NCBI GenBank assembly: GCA_021613335.1
Contig: JAJTWR010000254.1
Span: forward strand, 334,501 to 398,500
Direction of reading: 5' to 3'
From: Whitmania pigra
Lineage: Eukaryota; Annelida; Clitellata; Hirudinida; Haemopidae
DNA: 64,000 nt
A program made the translations under genes and the position numbers. Shown here piece after piece: positions 10,959 through 23,900 of this stretch. The notes under the pieces were generated by a model that saw only the letters and a list, made by a program, of their open reading frames with translations, was not told the origin of the DNA and made no database searches. Each line of letters begins with the position of its first letter. The first letter of the stretch is position 1.

Positions 10959-13900
10959 TCAGCACATTCCTGGGTTGTTATGCTCCACGACGCATGTGGG
11001 ACAGTTGAGGTGGATTTGCTCTAAAGCCTTTGAAGATATCCTGCATCCAACCAAGTTCAACTGCTGCAGTTGTCGACAGTTTTGCGTGAGGGAGACGATC
11101 CCCGCGTCAGTAATTCTTGAGCATCCTTTCAAGCTCAACCTGCGTAATTGTTCGCACTGCACCAGAACCTCTAAGGTTTGATCGTCGACCCCGACGTCGC
11201 AGTTGCCGAGGTCCAGCGATCTCAACCTGTTGCAATATGCGGCCAAATAGGTGAGGCCCTCTTCAGTTATTCTGTCGCAACCCCTCATGTTCAGGTAACG
11301 CAGTTTGGGGCACTTCCTGGCTACGCACTTGAGGCCGGCATCGCTTATCCGCCGACATTTGGCTATGCTCAAATAACGCAGGTTCGATTCGAGGCGCGAA
11401 ATGTCCTTCATACCGAGGTCGGAGATGTTGGGACAATCGCTGACACTCAGCTCCTGAAGCTTGTTGCAGTAACTGGCGGCATATTGAACGCCCAAGTCTG
11501 TGATTTTGACGCACCTACGAAGGTACAGATACGACAACTTGGAGCAGTATGTGACGATCATTTGAAGCGACGAGTCATCCACGTTGATGCAGTCAGTCAT
11601 GTCGAGGTGGCTCAAGTAGATCTGCTTGCCGTAAGTTGTAGCTTGAAGGTTGGCCTCAGGTGTCAGACTGATGCAGGTAACGTACAGGCAACCTAGACAT
11701 AATAAAGTATATAAAAATTATAATTATTATAAGTTTATAAAAATTAAATTATTATTATTTATTTAAAAGAAAAAGTCTATGTTTGCTGGTGTTTCACTTA
11801 AATGAATAAAAGAATGATGGGCAAACGTCTACAAGTCTATTTACGTTCCAGTTCTGGTGTTGATTTGATAAAGTCAATAATTTTAAAGGATTTTATTGAA
11901 ATTCCAATTCCGTGTTTATGTGCAAGAAGTGAAATGCGGCAACTCTGAAGGTTCTCGTTCAAAGGGAAAGAATGTATTAACTCTAAATGCTAAACATACT
12001 GCCGTGTTGTGTTGGCCCATAGTTACATATGCAAGTATATATTACATATACAGTTACAAATGCAACCACGTATGGTTTTTGAAATATACATACGTTGCAG
12101 TAGAGTTTTAGTAGCCAGACGACTAAGACCTTCCTAAAATCCATGCAGTTATTAGTTATTATAAGAAGATGTAATGAATAAAACCGCCTAGTTAAAACAA
12201 CTTCCTTTGACTCACCTGACAAACTGAGGGACTCCAAGTCAATACACCTGGAAACGATTTCAAAAATGGCTATGTTCGTCACTTCTCGGCACCCGTCGAG
12301 TATCAATTCCTTCAACCTTGGGCACCTGGCTGCTATCAGGTACAATCCTCTATCAGTGAGTCTGTGGCAGCCAGTTAGATCGATGCTCTCGATGATCAGA
12401 CAAACCTTCAACTCGTCATAGCTGAGTGCTGTGGTCAAACACTTAATGCCTCTGTCGACATCCAAGGCTTGGTTGTCGATGACGATGTGTGACCACAAGC
12501 AAGGGTTCCAAACGAGTTCGTACCACTTTTTGCAAACCATGGCGCATTTGCATAATTCATTGGAAGGCAGGCGCTGAAAGATGCGCGTCAATAAGCCGTC
12601 GTCGAAATCATTCAACCGTGCCTGACCGGCCGTTCGATGAACTTTGACGTTTGAAGGTGACTGTTTTTTTAAATGTTTCGGATGATTCCGAGATGATGGC
12701 TGAGCGAAACTGAATTTATTTTGCACTTGAAAAATTGATTTGATTTGTTTCTTTAATCGATTTTCAGAATTTTTCTTCTCGGGAGAGATGGTTGTGTTCG
12801 AGTGTTTTTTGTGCGACGTTATTCTGGCGGGTAGGTTTTGGTAAACGGGAGACTCTTTGATGCCAGTGTTGATTGTCTGCGACGGCGAAGTAGGTGATGG
12901 ATGGTGACTGATGACGTTGGAACGGTGTGCAACTGGAGAAGGAGTCGAACTGGAAGTTCTGCTGGTCCTGAATTGCTCAGAGGAGTTTGGATGTCTGTGG
13001 TTGAAGGCACGTCTTGGGGAGGTGAAGGACTCTGAATGGTCGCTGATGGTGAGGTAGTGGTCGTCAGAAACCACACCTGAACTGGACTCTGGGGTCGAGT
13101 TCATCATTGATCGTCTCTCTGCGATGTAAGAATTACAAGACCAATTATCATCAACGCATCAAATCATTTGCATATATTATGGAAAATTAACGTAAGTTTA
13201 TCATCGTTTATCATTCTGTCTTCAGTTATTAGCTTACCTTCAACATTTGCTGTTATTTGTGATATTCTTAAAAAAATTTGTTATTTCTTATAATGATCAT
13301 CCTTATAAGCTTATGGCTTAACTTAATCAAGTATTTTAAAGCGGTAGATGGCAGGGTGTTAAGCCTCCAGGGCATCGAGAAAATGGTTCCGATTTGACCT
13401 TGTGACCTTTTGTTTAACTTCATTTGAATGAATTGTGAGTCGAATGACCTTTCAATCGCTTTGAAATTTTTGAAGTAAGTATCATTACCATCGCATTTTA
13501 ACATAGCCAGTTTATTAATTCACAATTGAATTTTTTTTTGTCGTAAAGTATTATAAGTTATTTTGATTTTTTGATTTGCTTACAAATGAAAATAATGTAA
13601 TCTAAAATTATGCAGGGGAAATATTCCTGCAGTTCATAATTCCACAAATGTTTTGGCATAGAATTGATTTTTTTAACGCAATTTAAAATGTTGGATTAAA
13701 AACAAAACTCGATTCATATGTTGTTTTTAAAATCATGAATGAAGCATGTGAAATTGAAATATCACTTACATTTGCAACTCAGAGTTGACATGTCGATAAT
13801 AGTACATTAAAAGAAATTGACGTTGACGTTTGTGATCGCAATTGTTTGAAATAATCGTACAAATAAATTTGCGATCGCAGTTGTTTGAAATAATCGTACA

Positions 13901-14038
13901 AATAAATTTGTGATCGCAGTTGTTTGAAATAACCGTACAAATAAAATTGAAATTGAGCAAAACGTATCAAGTAAACGAAAATAAATTTTTTACGAAAACA
14001 AAGAGAAACCAACCTGAGTGAAAAAGTTCTGCCATCAT
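10959..14038 (-). CDS. FBXL7: F-box/LRR-repeat protein 7-like
   Basis: Two main coding exons, 13118-12216 and 11692-10959, join in phase 1. After a Ser/Thr/Pro-rich N-terminus of about 160 residues comes an F-box (DDGLLTRIFQRLPSNELCKC to NPCLW). About eleven cysteine-containing LRRs follow (SIDLTGCHRLTDRGLYLIAA; LDMTDC; LYLRRC; LSVSDC; LNMRGC), and the end CVVEHNNPGMC matches the FBXL7 terminus. The family forms the substrate arm of SCF ubiquitin ligases. A small exon 14038-14014 (MMAELFHS, donor GTTGGT) joins in phase to the acceptor before 13118 and would give 553 residues. If it is not used, translation starts at the ATG at 13107. The exon 2 match is the strongest part; the tiny first exon is inferred. 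Confidence 0.9.
13831..13947 (+). repeat. 39-bp tandem repeat, three copies
   Basis: Units start at 13831, 13870 and 13909. Each begins TGTGATCGCA or TGCGATCGCA, then has TTGTTTGAAATAA and ends CGTACAAATAAATT. Copies differ at a few positions. The array lies in the proposed first intron of the FBXL7-like gene. Confidence 0.8.
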
Positions 14039-17000
14039 TTTATTCCAGTCTGTCAGTGGTTGTTTTGAAGGTTCGCTCCTATAAAGAGCCATTTCCTCGA
14101 ATTTCTCCAATCAATTTAATTTTCTTATCAGTTCGAGAATTTGGTTTTAGCAACGCTCAGTTTTATCCGAAATGCAGGCCCGAACACGTACAAACCGTCG
14201 ACCACTTAAAGCGCCTTCTCGAATTAATTCCACAATTGGTCACAGCAGCGAGGCAAATCGTAATTTCAATTCAAAAGAAACCGATTCTCACAGAAACATT
14301 AAAATCCTTGCAGAACTGCGCCCCTATGAGAGTTGATATGAGAAAGATTTCAAAGACGCCAGAGAATCCATTGTCTGCTGTTTGAGCAGAATACACCGAT
14401 GACAAGCGAGTCGAACTACCGAAGCATTCAGTGAGAGGTTCAAAACAGCACAACACGAGGAGGTGCAAATCTCATAATAAAGACAATTCAGGGGATTTGA
14501 ATTCAACGACAACATCCACTTCCACTTCCTCTCCTCTTCTCATGAAAACGTGCAAACAACACCGACGTGCTCTTGATCGTCTGCCAACTTCTGGAATCAC
14601 AATGCACCTGGAATCATTACCAAGCGTTCACAAGAATGAGCTAGTTTAAAATAACAATAATAACAACAATTAATAGTATTATTTAATTTTTATCAATTAT
14701 CCACGAATGCACAGTTTTTATTTACCACCCCACCACCCCCGTCCCCTTTGGGGTTTCACATTCACGTTCACGTGAATGAACACCTCAACAGCTGCACTTG
14801 TCGAAGTGCACGTTTCCAAACATCCGAAGATAGTTCAATTTGATCTTGGAAAAGAAAATTAAAAAGGTCATCAGATTACGTCAGGGGTCAAGTTTGTATC
14901 CAGCTGGGGAGATGCGATTGGCTGCAGCGGACTTTAATAAAAAAAAACATAAATGAGTAAATAAATAAATAAACAACTCCCAGTATTGAACCCCCGTGGA
15001 TGCGTTAAAAATAATTCATCAACACACTGCTGTCACACCGCTATGAACTAACAAGCGTTAAATAGCTCTTTCGATTGAATGGTGTCGACGGTGCTTGATC
15101 GCACGTATGAGTTTTTGTTATTCACAAATAATAATAAATAAAGGCTGCTTCAAGTTGTACAGATACGGGTTACATATCAATTTGAGTTGGGTTTGCAATT
15201 TTTTGTAACTTTATTTTTTTTTAAATTAATTTTTAATTATTAATTAATTACTTTGAATGCGTAAATGTATCGCTGGCCACAAAAATATTTTGGCAAAATG
15301 TATTTTATTGAAGTCGCTTTAATAAGAATTATTAGCTTAACAAACAATATCTCTACGTATTATAATTAAATAACATTTCTAGAAAATTTGTCAGTTTAAA
15401 ACAATAATTAAAATCAAAATTAATAGTTATGCAATCGACTTCTTCAGTGAACCGTGTTTAGTAAAACCCAACAAGCCTCAAGCAAAATGCTAATGAGGGT
15501 CACGAAGTTAACCTCTGCTCATCGGCGTGAAGTCTTTGTTACTTGAAATTTTAATTCATTTCTCATGCATAATTAATGAGTATTTTATTAATGAATACTA
15601 CAACAATCGCTTTACTCTGTAAAAGTTTAATAGGTTAACGTGGCGTAAACACTCGCTGTTGTTATGATGTTTGAAGGAAGTACAACCTGAAATGACACAA
15701 AGTACTTGCCAGTTTATAAACCCTGGATCGACGACAAAAATTTGGCCCTCAGGCACAGCAGCCACGAGTCCCTAGATTCAAATTACAATTTGGTAATGGA
15801 CCAACAAAAAAGGCCATGGTTGTATAATTTATCTACTTTAATACACGGGCGGCTTATAGCCTTTTAATTCTGAAAATAGCTGGTGTCTGCAGACCTTCTC
15901 TGGGCTACCTCATACAAAGCCATCTTGTCTCCTTTAATTTTACTTTCAAGAAGAACTTGCAGTGGACTTGAAAATCTAACATCGGTGATCTGTTATAAAA
16001 CCCTTTTACAGCTTTAGAAAGTCTCAATATTTTCTAAATCATTTTCGTTCGTCGCGATGATGATGATGATGATGACGACGGTGTTCAGCTGATCATGCTG
16101 TTTTGATTTTTCATTGATTTCAATTAAATACTTACGTATTTTAGAGCAGATTTTTTATTAACTTTAACTTATATATATATATAATATCTTAAGATCATTT
16201 AAGAGCACTGGAATTCGTCAGAAATTAAATACTGTAAGACTTTATTAAATAAGTTGATGTTCAAGGACTCCATTTTTAGGGAAAGATGGAAAATTTCAAC
16301 ATGAGATAATAAAGTGCGAGATCAATTAATGTAACTGATTAATTTATTAAACCGAAAAAAGTAGTCGACTGATGAAGATTGGGATCAATTTTTCTGCAAA
16401 AAACAAAAACAAAACAAAAAACAACAGCTGGTTGCATCTGTTTCTTGTAATTATCCTACTTGGACACTTTTAGAACATTCACATGCTGATTCGATAATCG
16501 TCGATTTAAATGTTGATAAGGAATTATTGATGCTAGAGGCGGCAAAGGCTGCATATTTTGAACGAAATATTCAAATATTCTGAAAATGATTCTCAAAAAT
16601 TCGTCAAACAAAATAAATAATTATTCAATTAGCTTATTCAAAGGAATTGAAAGTCTTGTACATTCACAGGAATATTAATTATATTCTATTAATACTAGAT
16701 ATATAGATTGTCACAGTAGATTGGAAGATTAAATTGGAAATTTCGCAACAGATTATTGAATTTGTTTGTTTTATTTCAAACACTTTATTTGTTTACTTCT
16801 TGAAATATTTTCTGTAACTCAGAAATTTTGTTGTTGTTGAAATTTTTAGGACCTCTCCCTTTTCATTTCCTGGCAAATAAACGAAAACAAACACCCTTCA
16901 TTTTTCTCTATCTAAGAGTAGAGATAGCATTTCTACATTTCACGTTGCAATAAATTGATTATTGTTAGTGATATTCTTAAAAATATTCACATCGATAACA

Positions 17001-17985
17001 ATATTTCAAATGTTAACTTTCTTCAACTAATAAAAACCAAAGAATTAAGCATAGACAAGTAATAAGCATTGTAATATTGTAGGGAGTTTAATAAACCTTA
17101 CTTATCTGGAAGAGCCAAACATATAGACATGCGCTCTTAAAATCTTCAAGCATTGCGGTGACATTGTCAGACCAATGAGCTCAATAGAACTGATCGATAT
17201 TTAAAAAATGAGATGTTTGCAGAGTCTGTAATCATAACTGTGACCGAAAAGACTAAAGCAGTTATTCATTTCCCCATATATGAACCGTTACAATGTGATA
17301 TTTATTTATATTTAGCTTTGAAGCAAACACTCAGCCTTGGCCGAAAAAATTATTATTTCTAACAGAACTTAGTTTTTGTTTCTGTTGCTTGATTTTTCAC
17401 GTACTCCTGTTTTTCATGTTCAAATGGAATCTCCAAAAATAACAGTGATGACGCATCGAATCAAGATACAATCAATAAGTATTGGTACATGAATTTTATT
17501 GATTGAAATATTGATCCAAGAATTTTATTGATACAATCAATACATAAAGTTACATGAATTTGATTTATTAAAGCATTGAACCACTATGATTACTTGAGTG
17601 CAAGGTAGTAATTCATTTAAAATTGACGAAATTTTAAGCCTGGTAATGTATGCATCAGATATATTAAATTTTACACATTTGATAAGATACATAAGATTAA
17701 AATTAAAAAACTCGTTGAAAGTACATTGCGTTAGAGACGATATTTTGCCTATTTTTTTAAAGAATAATAACGAATTGAATAATTATACAGACACTTTGAG
17801 GGAAACGTACTACCGTAGCACGTATCTCGCAGACTCCAGAAAGCTTGATAGATAACTTAAAAATGAAAACGGGATGCATTTGGTGTTCGTAAGACCCACT
17901 TTTAAAACTAATATTTGTAACAACATTCTTTGAAGAGTTGGTAAATAAAAATTTAATGTGATCAATAAAATCTTTTTCACGTAAA
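14039..17985. other. Long divergent non-coding region, FBXL7 / agrin
   Basis: About 4 kb between the starts of two divergent genes. I found no conserved exon. It holds a CACGTG E-box near 14768, a possible minus-strand SINE at 14935-15060, a short GAT run at 16057-16074 and many A/T tracts. Short open frames at 14056-14385 and 17598-17855 have no recognisable family. Promoters of both genes, and perhaps untranslated first exons, should be here. Confidence 0.4.
14935..15060 (-). repeat. Possible degenerate tRNA-derived SINE
   Basis: On the minus strand there is an A-box-like TAGTTCATAGCGGTGTG, a B-box-like GGGGTTCAATACT about 60 bases on, and then TTTATTTATTTATTTACTC. The order of A box, B box and short-repeat tail suggests a SINE, but the match is loose. 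Confidence 0.35.
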
Positions 17986-20900
17986 ATGTATCCAACCAAT
18001 AATTTAATTTGTTTAATCGTTGTATTTCTGGCGATTTTTGATAATTGTTTTACTCGCGGGTCGTCTGCTGATAGTGGCCACTTTAGAGGCTTATTAGGAT
18101 ACAGAGTGGACAATTGCTTCGATGATCCTATCGAGCAGCGAGTTAGAAAGTCAGATTTTATTTTTACTGGAACTATAAGAAAAATCCAGAGAGAAAATGG
18201 AGAGGTAAAAACTTCTTTTGTGGAAATCAAAAGAATCTTCAAGGGGGAGAATCGCCTCGATCTTTTGATTCTTTCTGAGGTCGAGGGGAGGTTTTTGCCG
18301 GTGAAATACAAAGTGTGCATCGTAGAAGGATTTGAAAATGAGAATATTTGCTTCAAAAAAGTTTTTGAACGAGATACATGGCTTTTTTTCACAAATGCGG
18401 AAGGAGGCAGACTCTTTTTAAATTCGTCTTTGGCAAAGTTGTCCATCGTTAGCATTGCCCGGACAGAAGCTGCTGCGAAAGGTATTTTGCCTTGTGGGCT
18501 TGTTTATTTTCGTTATTATAATTTTAAATTATGTTCAACAGATTTAAGTTGATTAATTATGACCCATTCTATACAATATAATGCTGTGTAGGAAGGGACT
18601 TGCTTAAGGAATGTTAAGAAGCCTTGATGGTTTATCACAGACATTTGTCTTCTTAAACTGGTATAAATTAATGAAAAAATTAAGCATTTCTTGTACCAAC
18701 TAAAGAGAACAACATCAAAAACTATGAAATATTACATTTTGAAAATGTTATGGTGCATGTAGATATGTGTGATGATGATGATCACATTCTCACTTTTGTG
18801 TTAAAACAATACTTCCTAGGCAAAAATGTACATGAAATGCTTTATTTAAGTTTATGTTCTCAAGTGCGATATGTAGATCATTTAAGATGCTAAAGAAGTG
18901 TGAACTGTAATGTGATACTTTATAAAAATGTTAACAATATTGAAGCTGCTGATAATGATAATAACTTGTGAATTCATTTAATCATATTGAACTACTACAT
19001 TTCAGATATTGTTTACTTACTTAACTTAAGTGAAATAATAATTTGTGAAACAAATCACAGCATCCACGTTATTAAGTTGTTTGTTCTGGATCAATGAGTT
19101 GCACTAAAGCGTGCACACTGGTGGTGGTTGCACGTGTGTTTGCTGAGCAGTCTTGGCTCAGAATGTTTTTAAATTCTTTCTCCTTGCAAACAAAGTCCTA
19201 GCAATAATGTTCAGAACAATTTTGTTAATTGAGGCATCTTTGCAAGGAAATTCCTTCAATCTGTTGTTTGTAACAAGTTTTGAAAAAGTAGGTTTTAAGT
19301 TACTTGTTGCTATAAATATTCTTGATATGCAGTTCTTTTTCAGAAAGCGACAATATTTTTATTTCAGGGCAGCAATACATATCACCAAAGATTACCTACT
19401 TCAACCTTAAAGGTTCAATATCTTTCTTGATTGCCAGATTTTGCTAAGCATTCCTCATCTCTCTGCCTTTTCTGTTCTCTCTTTCACCATCATCATCATC
19501 ATCATCATCATAAATATCTTCATCATCCCCAGACATAGGTCTCATATTTCAAGAATATTTATGGTTTTATTATTTTTACATTTAGTCAGGTCTTGCAAGT
19601 CTTGACTGATCACTTGATGCATTTGTATTGTTGAAATTATAATATTTAAATACAATATTGATTTAATTAAATTATAAATACAATATTGATTTAATTAAAT
19701 TATAAAGACTATATTGATTTTATTGGAAAGTAACTTTAAATGCTGACTGTTTAAATCTAACAGGTATCATTTTTGTATTTTCGATGTAATTTTTATTAAA
19801 ATATGAAATAAGTGTGTTGCTTAACTTTCTGGTGAATTTGCATTATTGGCATTACTATTATTAACTGGTGCTTCGAATATTGAAACATTAAAATATCTTT
19901 GCTGCAGGTCAGGATGAATGCCCCCACAAGCCATGTCCATTTGGAGGGCAATGTCACAAAAATCTCATATCAGGCTATTATCAGTGCAGGTGCATGTTTG
20001 ATTGCACTCGAGATGAGAGGGTGGTGTGTGGCAGTGATGGTGAGACGTACAAAAATTCTTGCCAACTCAACAAGACTTCCTGTCTCATGAAGAAGGTCAT
20101 CGAGGTGTTGCACGAGGGCTCCTGCGGTTAGTTGAGAAGGATCGTTCGTTCGTGGACGGATGAAGCTTGGAAATGTGGAAGATTCCACAAAATTCTGCAA
20201 GTGCCGTGTCCTCGCGTTGCCGCTCTTTCGTAAAAGTCGTCGTTCGCCGTGCATCGTTACGAGCAATACAAAACATTATTATAGTCATCCGTCCGGCTCA
20301 AATGTTTTTCACGAAGCTCGTTATATTAACGTTCATAAACGTTATGCAAAAACTTTCGACGAAAGTTTTGCATCGTCGGAATGCAACAGTTGCACGTCGC
20401 TAAATCATTCCTGCCTTCGGTGCATCGTTGCTCGACAAGAACTCACGGCAGGTGATGAATGCCTTCTGCGGCGTTCTCTCGGGTCGTAATTGCTCGCACA
20501 AAAAGAGCCGTCGTTGTTGTTAGCAGATTAATTACCTTTCAGAGGCAAAGGATCCCTGCCTGAACGTGACATGCCTTCTCGGATCGAAGTGCATCTCCCG
20601 CGGGCCGTCGTACGCTTGCGCGTGCACGAGGGACGACGCCTGCGACAAGGAGGAGAACAACAGCATCGAGGGAAGTTTTGAGGGAAGGAATGACGTTCTG
20701 TGTGGAACTGATGGCAGGGAATACAGCAACATGTGCCAACTCAAGTACAAGATGTGTCTCAATCAGAAGGAAATCAATGTCTCCCACCGAGGATCGTGCG
20801 GTGCATTGGAAATTTTCTTGCAACCTTTTGAAAATATTTTGAACGAAATACATTTTCCGTTCGGAATGTTTACGTACTGCATCGTTTGTTTTCAGATCCG

Positions 20901-23900
20901 TGCCAGAATTTGCAGTGTCATTTCGGTGCCACGTGCATTATCCACGACAACAAATTGGCTTCTTGTGCCTGCCAACAGAATTGTTCCCAGGTTTTTGAAT
21001 TGCCGTTTCGTTGTGGGCTTCTAAATATATTAAGTTCGACAAATGCAATCTCAACTGAGAGCCTCACAAGCAAAATGAATTTTCATTATTTCACTACGTT
21101 GGGTCTTTGTAAGAATATTCCAACTCTATAAAGCTGAACAGAAACTTTATTGGCAGCCAAATACTTTGAAACCGAAATGAGATGGAAATATATCTACTAA
21201 GTATGTATTCGCTTGCAAAATCGTCAAACTAGCAATCCCTATCGAACTCGAACTTCCCGCCTCCTCTAGGATCGTTCCCCCAGTCCCTTTATACTCCAAC
21301 GTGGCATCACAACACATTTAAATTTTTTATTTAAATAATCATAACAAAAAGTGGTTCATCATGCAGATGTCGGCTTTCTTAAGGAATTATAAGTTAATGT
21401 CTGGCGAAATTATTTGCATTTGTGCTGCAGGTTATACAGAAGCAATGTGGTTCTGATGGTGTGACTTACGACAACATCTGCTTCATGAACAGGGCGTCCT
21501 GCTTGAGACAACAGGAGATTACTTTGCTCCACAATGGCCCTTGTGGTTCGTGTCCGAATATGTAATCGCGTGTGCAACTTGATTCGTTCGGATGATGTTA
21601 ATACGGTCGGTCATTCGTTTCAGTGGTCACGTGCGACGACGAGGAGTGTAGGTATGGCAGCACTTGCATCGAAGGGCAGTGCGTTTGTCCGTCGAACTGT
21701 TCCACCGAGGAGGAACCCGTGTGCGGCACGGACGGGTTGACGCACGTCAACGAATGTGCCCTGCTCTCGTTTTCCTGCAACCAGAGACTTCCCATCACCG
21801 TCGCTTATCTCGGCGACTGCGAAGAGGATGTTCACGTTGAAGGTAGTGTTTGTTTCAAACTTTAAAATTTAAAGGAATTAATTGCACATGTTTTGTGATG
21901 ATGTGCATGTGTCTAACAGTGGATTTACACCATCAACAAATTGTTATTTTTAAGAATTTCATTTAAATGCAGTCAGTTTGATTACTTTGAAGTTTGAAGA
22001 CCTTATCATTAATTTAAGCAATTAACTAAATAAATATATTGCCCATTTGAAAATCAACTTTTTGACTCTGCAACAAGACATTTCATGTAAATCTATTTTT
22101 GTTCTTGTCGGTTTTGGCCAAGGTTGATTTGTTTTGATGAGATGCATTTACTCATAGCGATGAATTACATTGTAAATAAATCAATCACCATCTTTGAAAG
22201 ATAACCTTTGGTAACCAATTTAATTATTGCAGATGCTTGCGAGGACATGACGTGTTTGTACGGAGGTAGATGTGATGTTTCGTTGGCCGATGGCAAAAGG
22301 GTTGAGAAATGCCTATGTTCATTTTTCTGTGAAGCCGAAAGGTTTGTGGCAGCATTTGGTGTTGTCCTTACATTAAAATGTGTGCTGTTTCGTTTATCTA
22401 GTAGATAAGTGAGCAGCTCATGGTGTTGACGATTTATTATTAAATAATTATAATTCATTGTACTTTTTCCAACATGTTTGAAATGTCTCAATAACACAAT
22501 CAATCATACTCCCTGTTGTAATAACAATGTTATTCTAATTGAAAATTCAAGTTTAATTCAAGAATATGATTCATAATTTATTGTTGTTATTATTATTTAA
22601 AGAAATGTTCATGCTTACTGATTATGCCAAGCACATGCTTATAAATGTTTTCTCAGAGATGTTTCATGCTGTCTTCCAACCAGTGCATCACTTAATTGTT
22701 TAAAAAGCTTGCTTGTAACCTTGTAGGATGTCTGTGTGTGGCTCAGACAAGAGAATTTATTCAAATGAATGCTACCTCATGAGATCTTCATGTAGGAAAC
22801 AGACCCTCGTTGAACCTCGACCAATGCAGTTTTGCCAAGGTTACGGATGGTCTTTGTCTTTTTTTTACCATAATTAGCAGCTTGCTATCTCTGATATTGG
22901 TATCTTAATTTGATGTTGCTTAATTATTTTTCATTGTTTCATTGAGCAGTCATGATATAATGGCAAAAGTTTGATTGAGTTAAACATCTGCTTTTGATAT
23001 TGATGTTAATGACCTTATTTTGCATTGCTTCAAATTTTTCAGCAAATATTCAATTTATTCTCACATTGCTAAGGTTCAAATAAAACATTCATAGATTCTA
23101 ATTTAGATTGACTCCAATATTGGATCCAGGTTCTACAGAAGAGTTTTGTGATGGATTCCCAGTAATGAGGAATCAATCAACAGGTGAGGAATTGCAATGT
23201 GCAGGTGAGATCGTGGATGACTGTCCACCTGAAGGTTATTGTCACATCATTGAAAATGGAGGGAGATGTTGTCAAGGATGTGAGTTTATGTTCTTGTCTC
23301 AATATTTATTTAATTCACAAATATAGAATTTATCTAGATGTAAATATTCATGTCAATGAAATGCAAGAAGCAGCTGTAGTTTCTTGACCCCGTGTTCCGT
23401 CGGATAATGTCGGATCTGATTTTGTGCACCATACCAATCTTCTACGCATTTCCATAACAAGTTACTGTGTGCCATTTAACAAAATACATTTATTTATGTC
23501 ATACAATGCCAATTTCTACATTAGTGAAATAGCAGTATTTTAGCTTCATTTACTTTGTTTGAATTCTATTTTGGCAGACCAAGTTGTGTCTGGTTGTGAG
23601 ATGAGTGAATATGGATGTTGCCCAGACCTTGTAACTGCTGCTCTTGGTCCTGATTATTTTGGTTGCGATCTAGAAGGTAGGTTACATTTTAAAAACTAAC
23701 TAACTAAAAACTAAATTATCATTTTTAAATTAATTCATGTTAATGAATGGACATAAAAATCTGAAACTGAAGTTTTGGTAGGCAAAATAGCTCAGAGATT
23801 TGCATTTCTGTGTGTGATGTTTACTGTTGCAATATTTGCAATTCAGATAAAGTGCCCTTTTGAAGAAGCGCTATACAAATACTAAAGAAAAAATCATCTC

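Noticed and set aside
11178..11696. 172-residue plus-strand frame
   Set aside because: It is the reverse of the FBXL7 LRR exon and only reflects its regular repeat composition.
13831..13947. CRISPR-like array
   Set aside because: Three adjacent 39-bp units with no spacers, in an animal intron; an ordinary minisatellite.
14056..14385. 109-residue frame upstream of FBXL7
   Set aside because: No recognisable domain, no splice support, and codon pattern like the surrounding AT-rich DNA.
17757..18455. 232-residue frame on the minus strand
   Set aside because: It lies opposite agrin exon 1, whose plus-strand reading has a signal peptide, a conserved domain and matching splice phase. The minus frame has no family resemblance.
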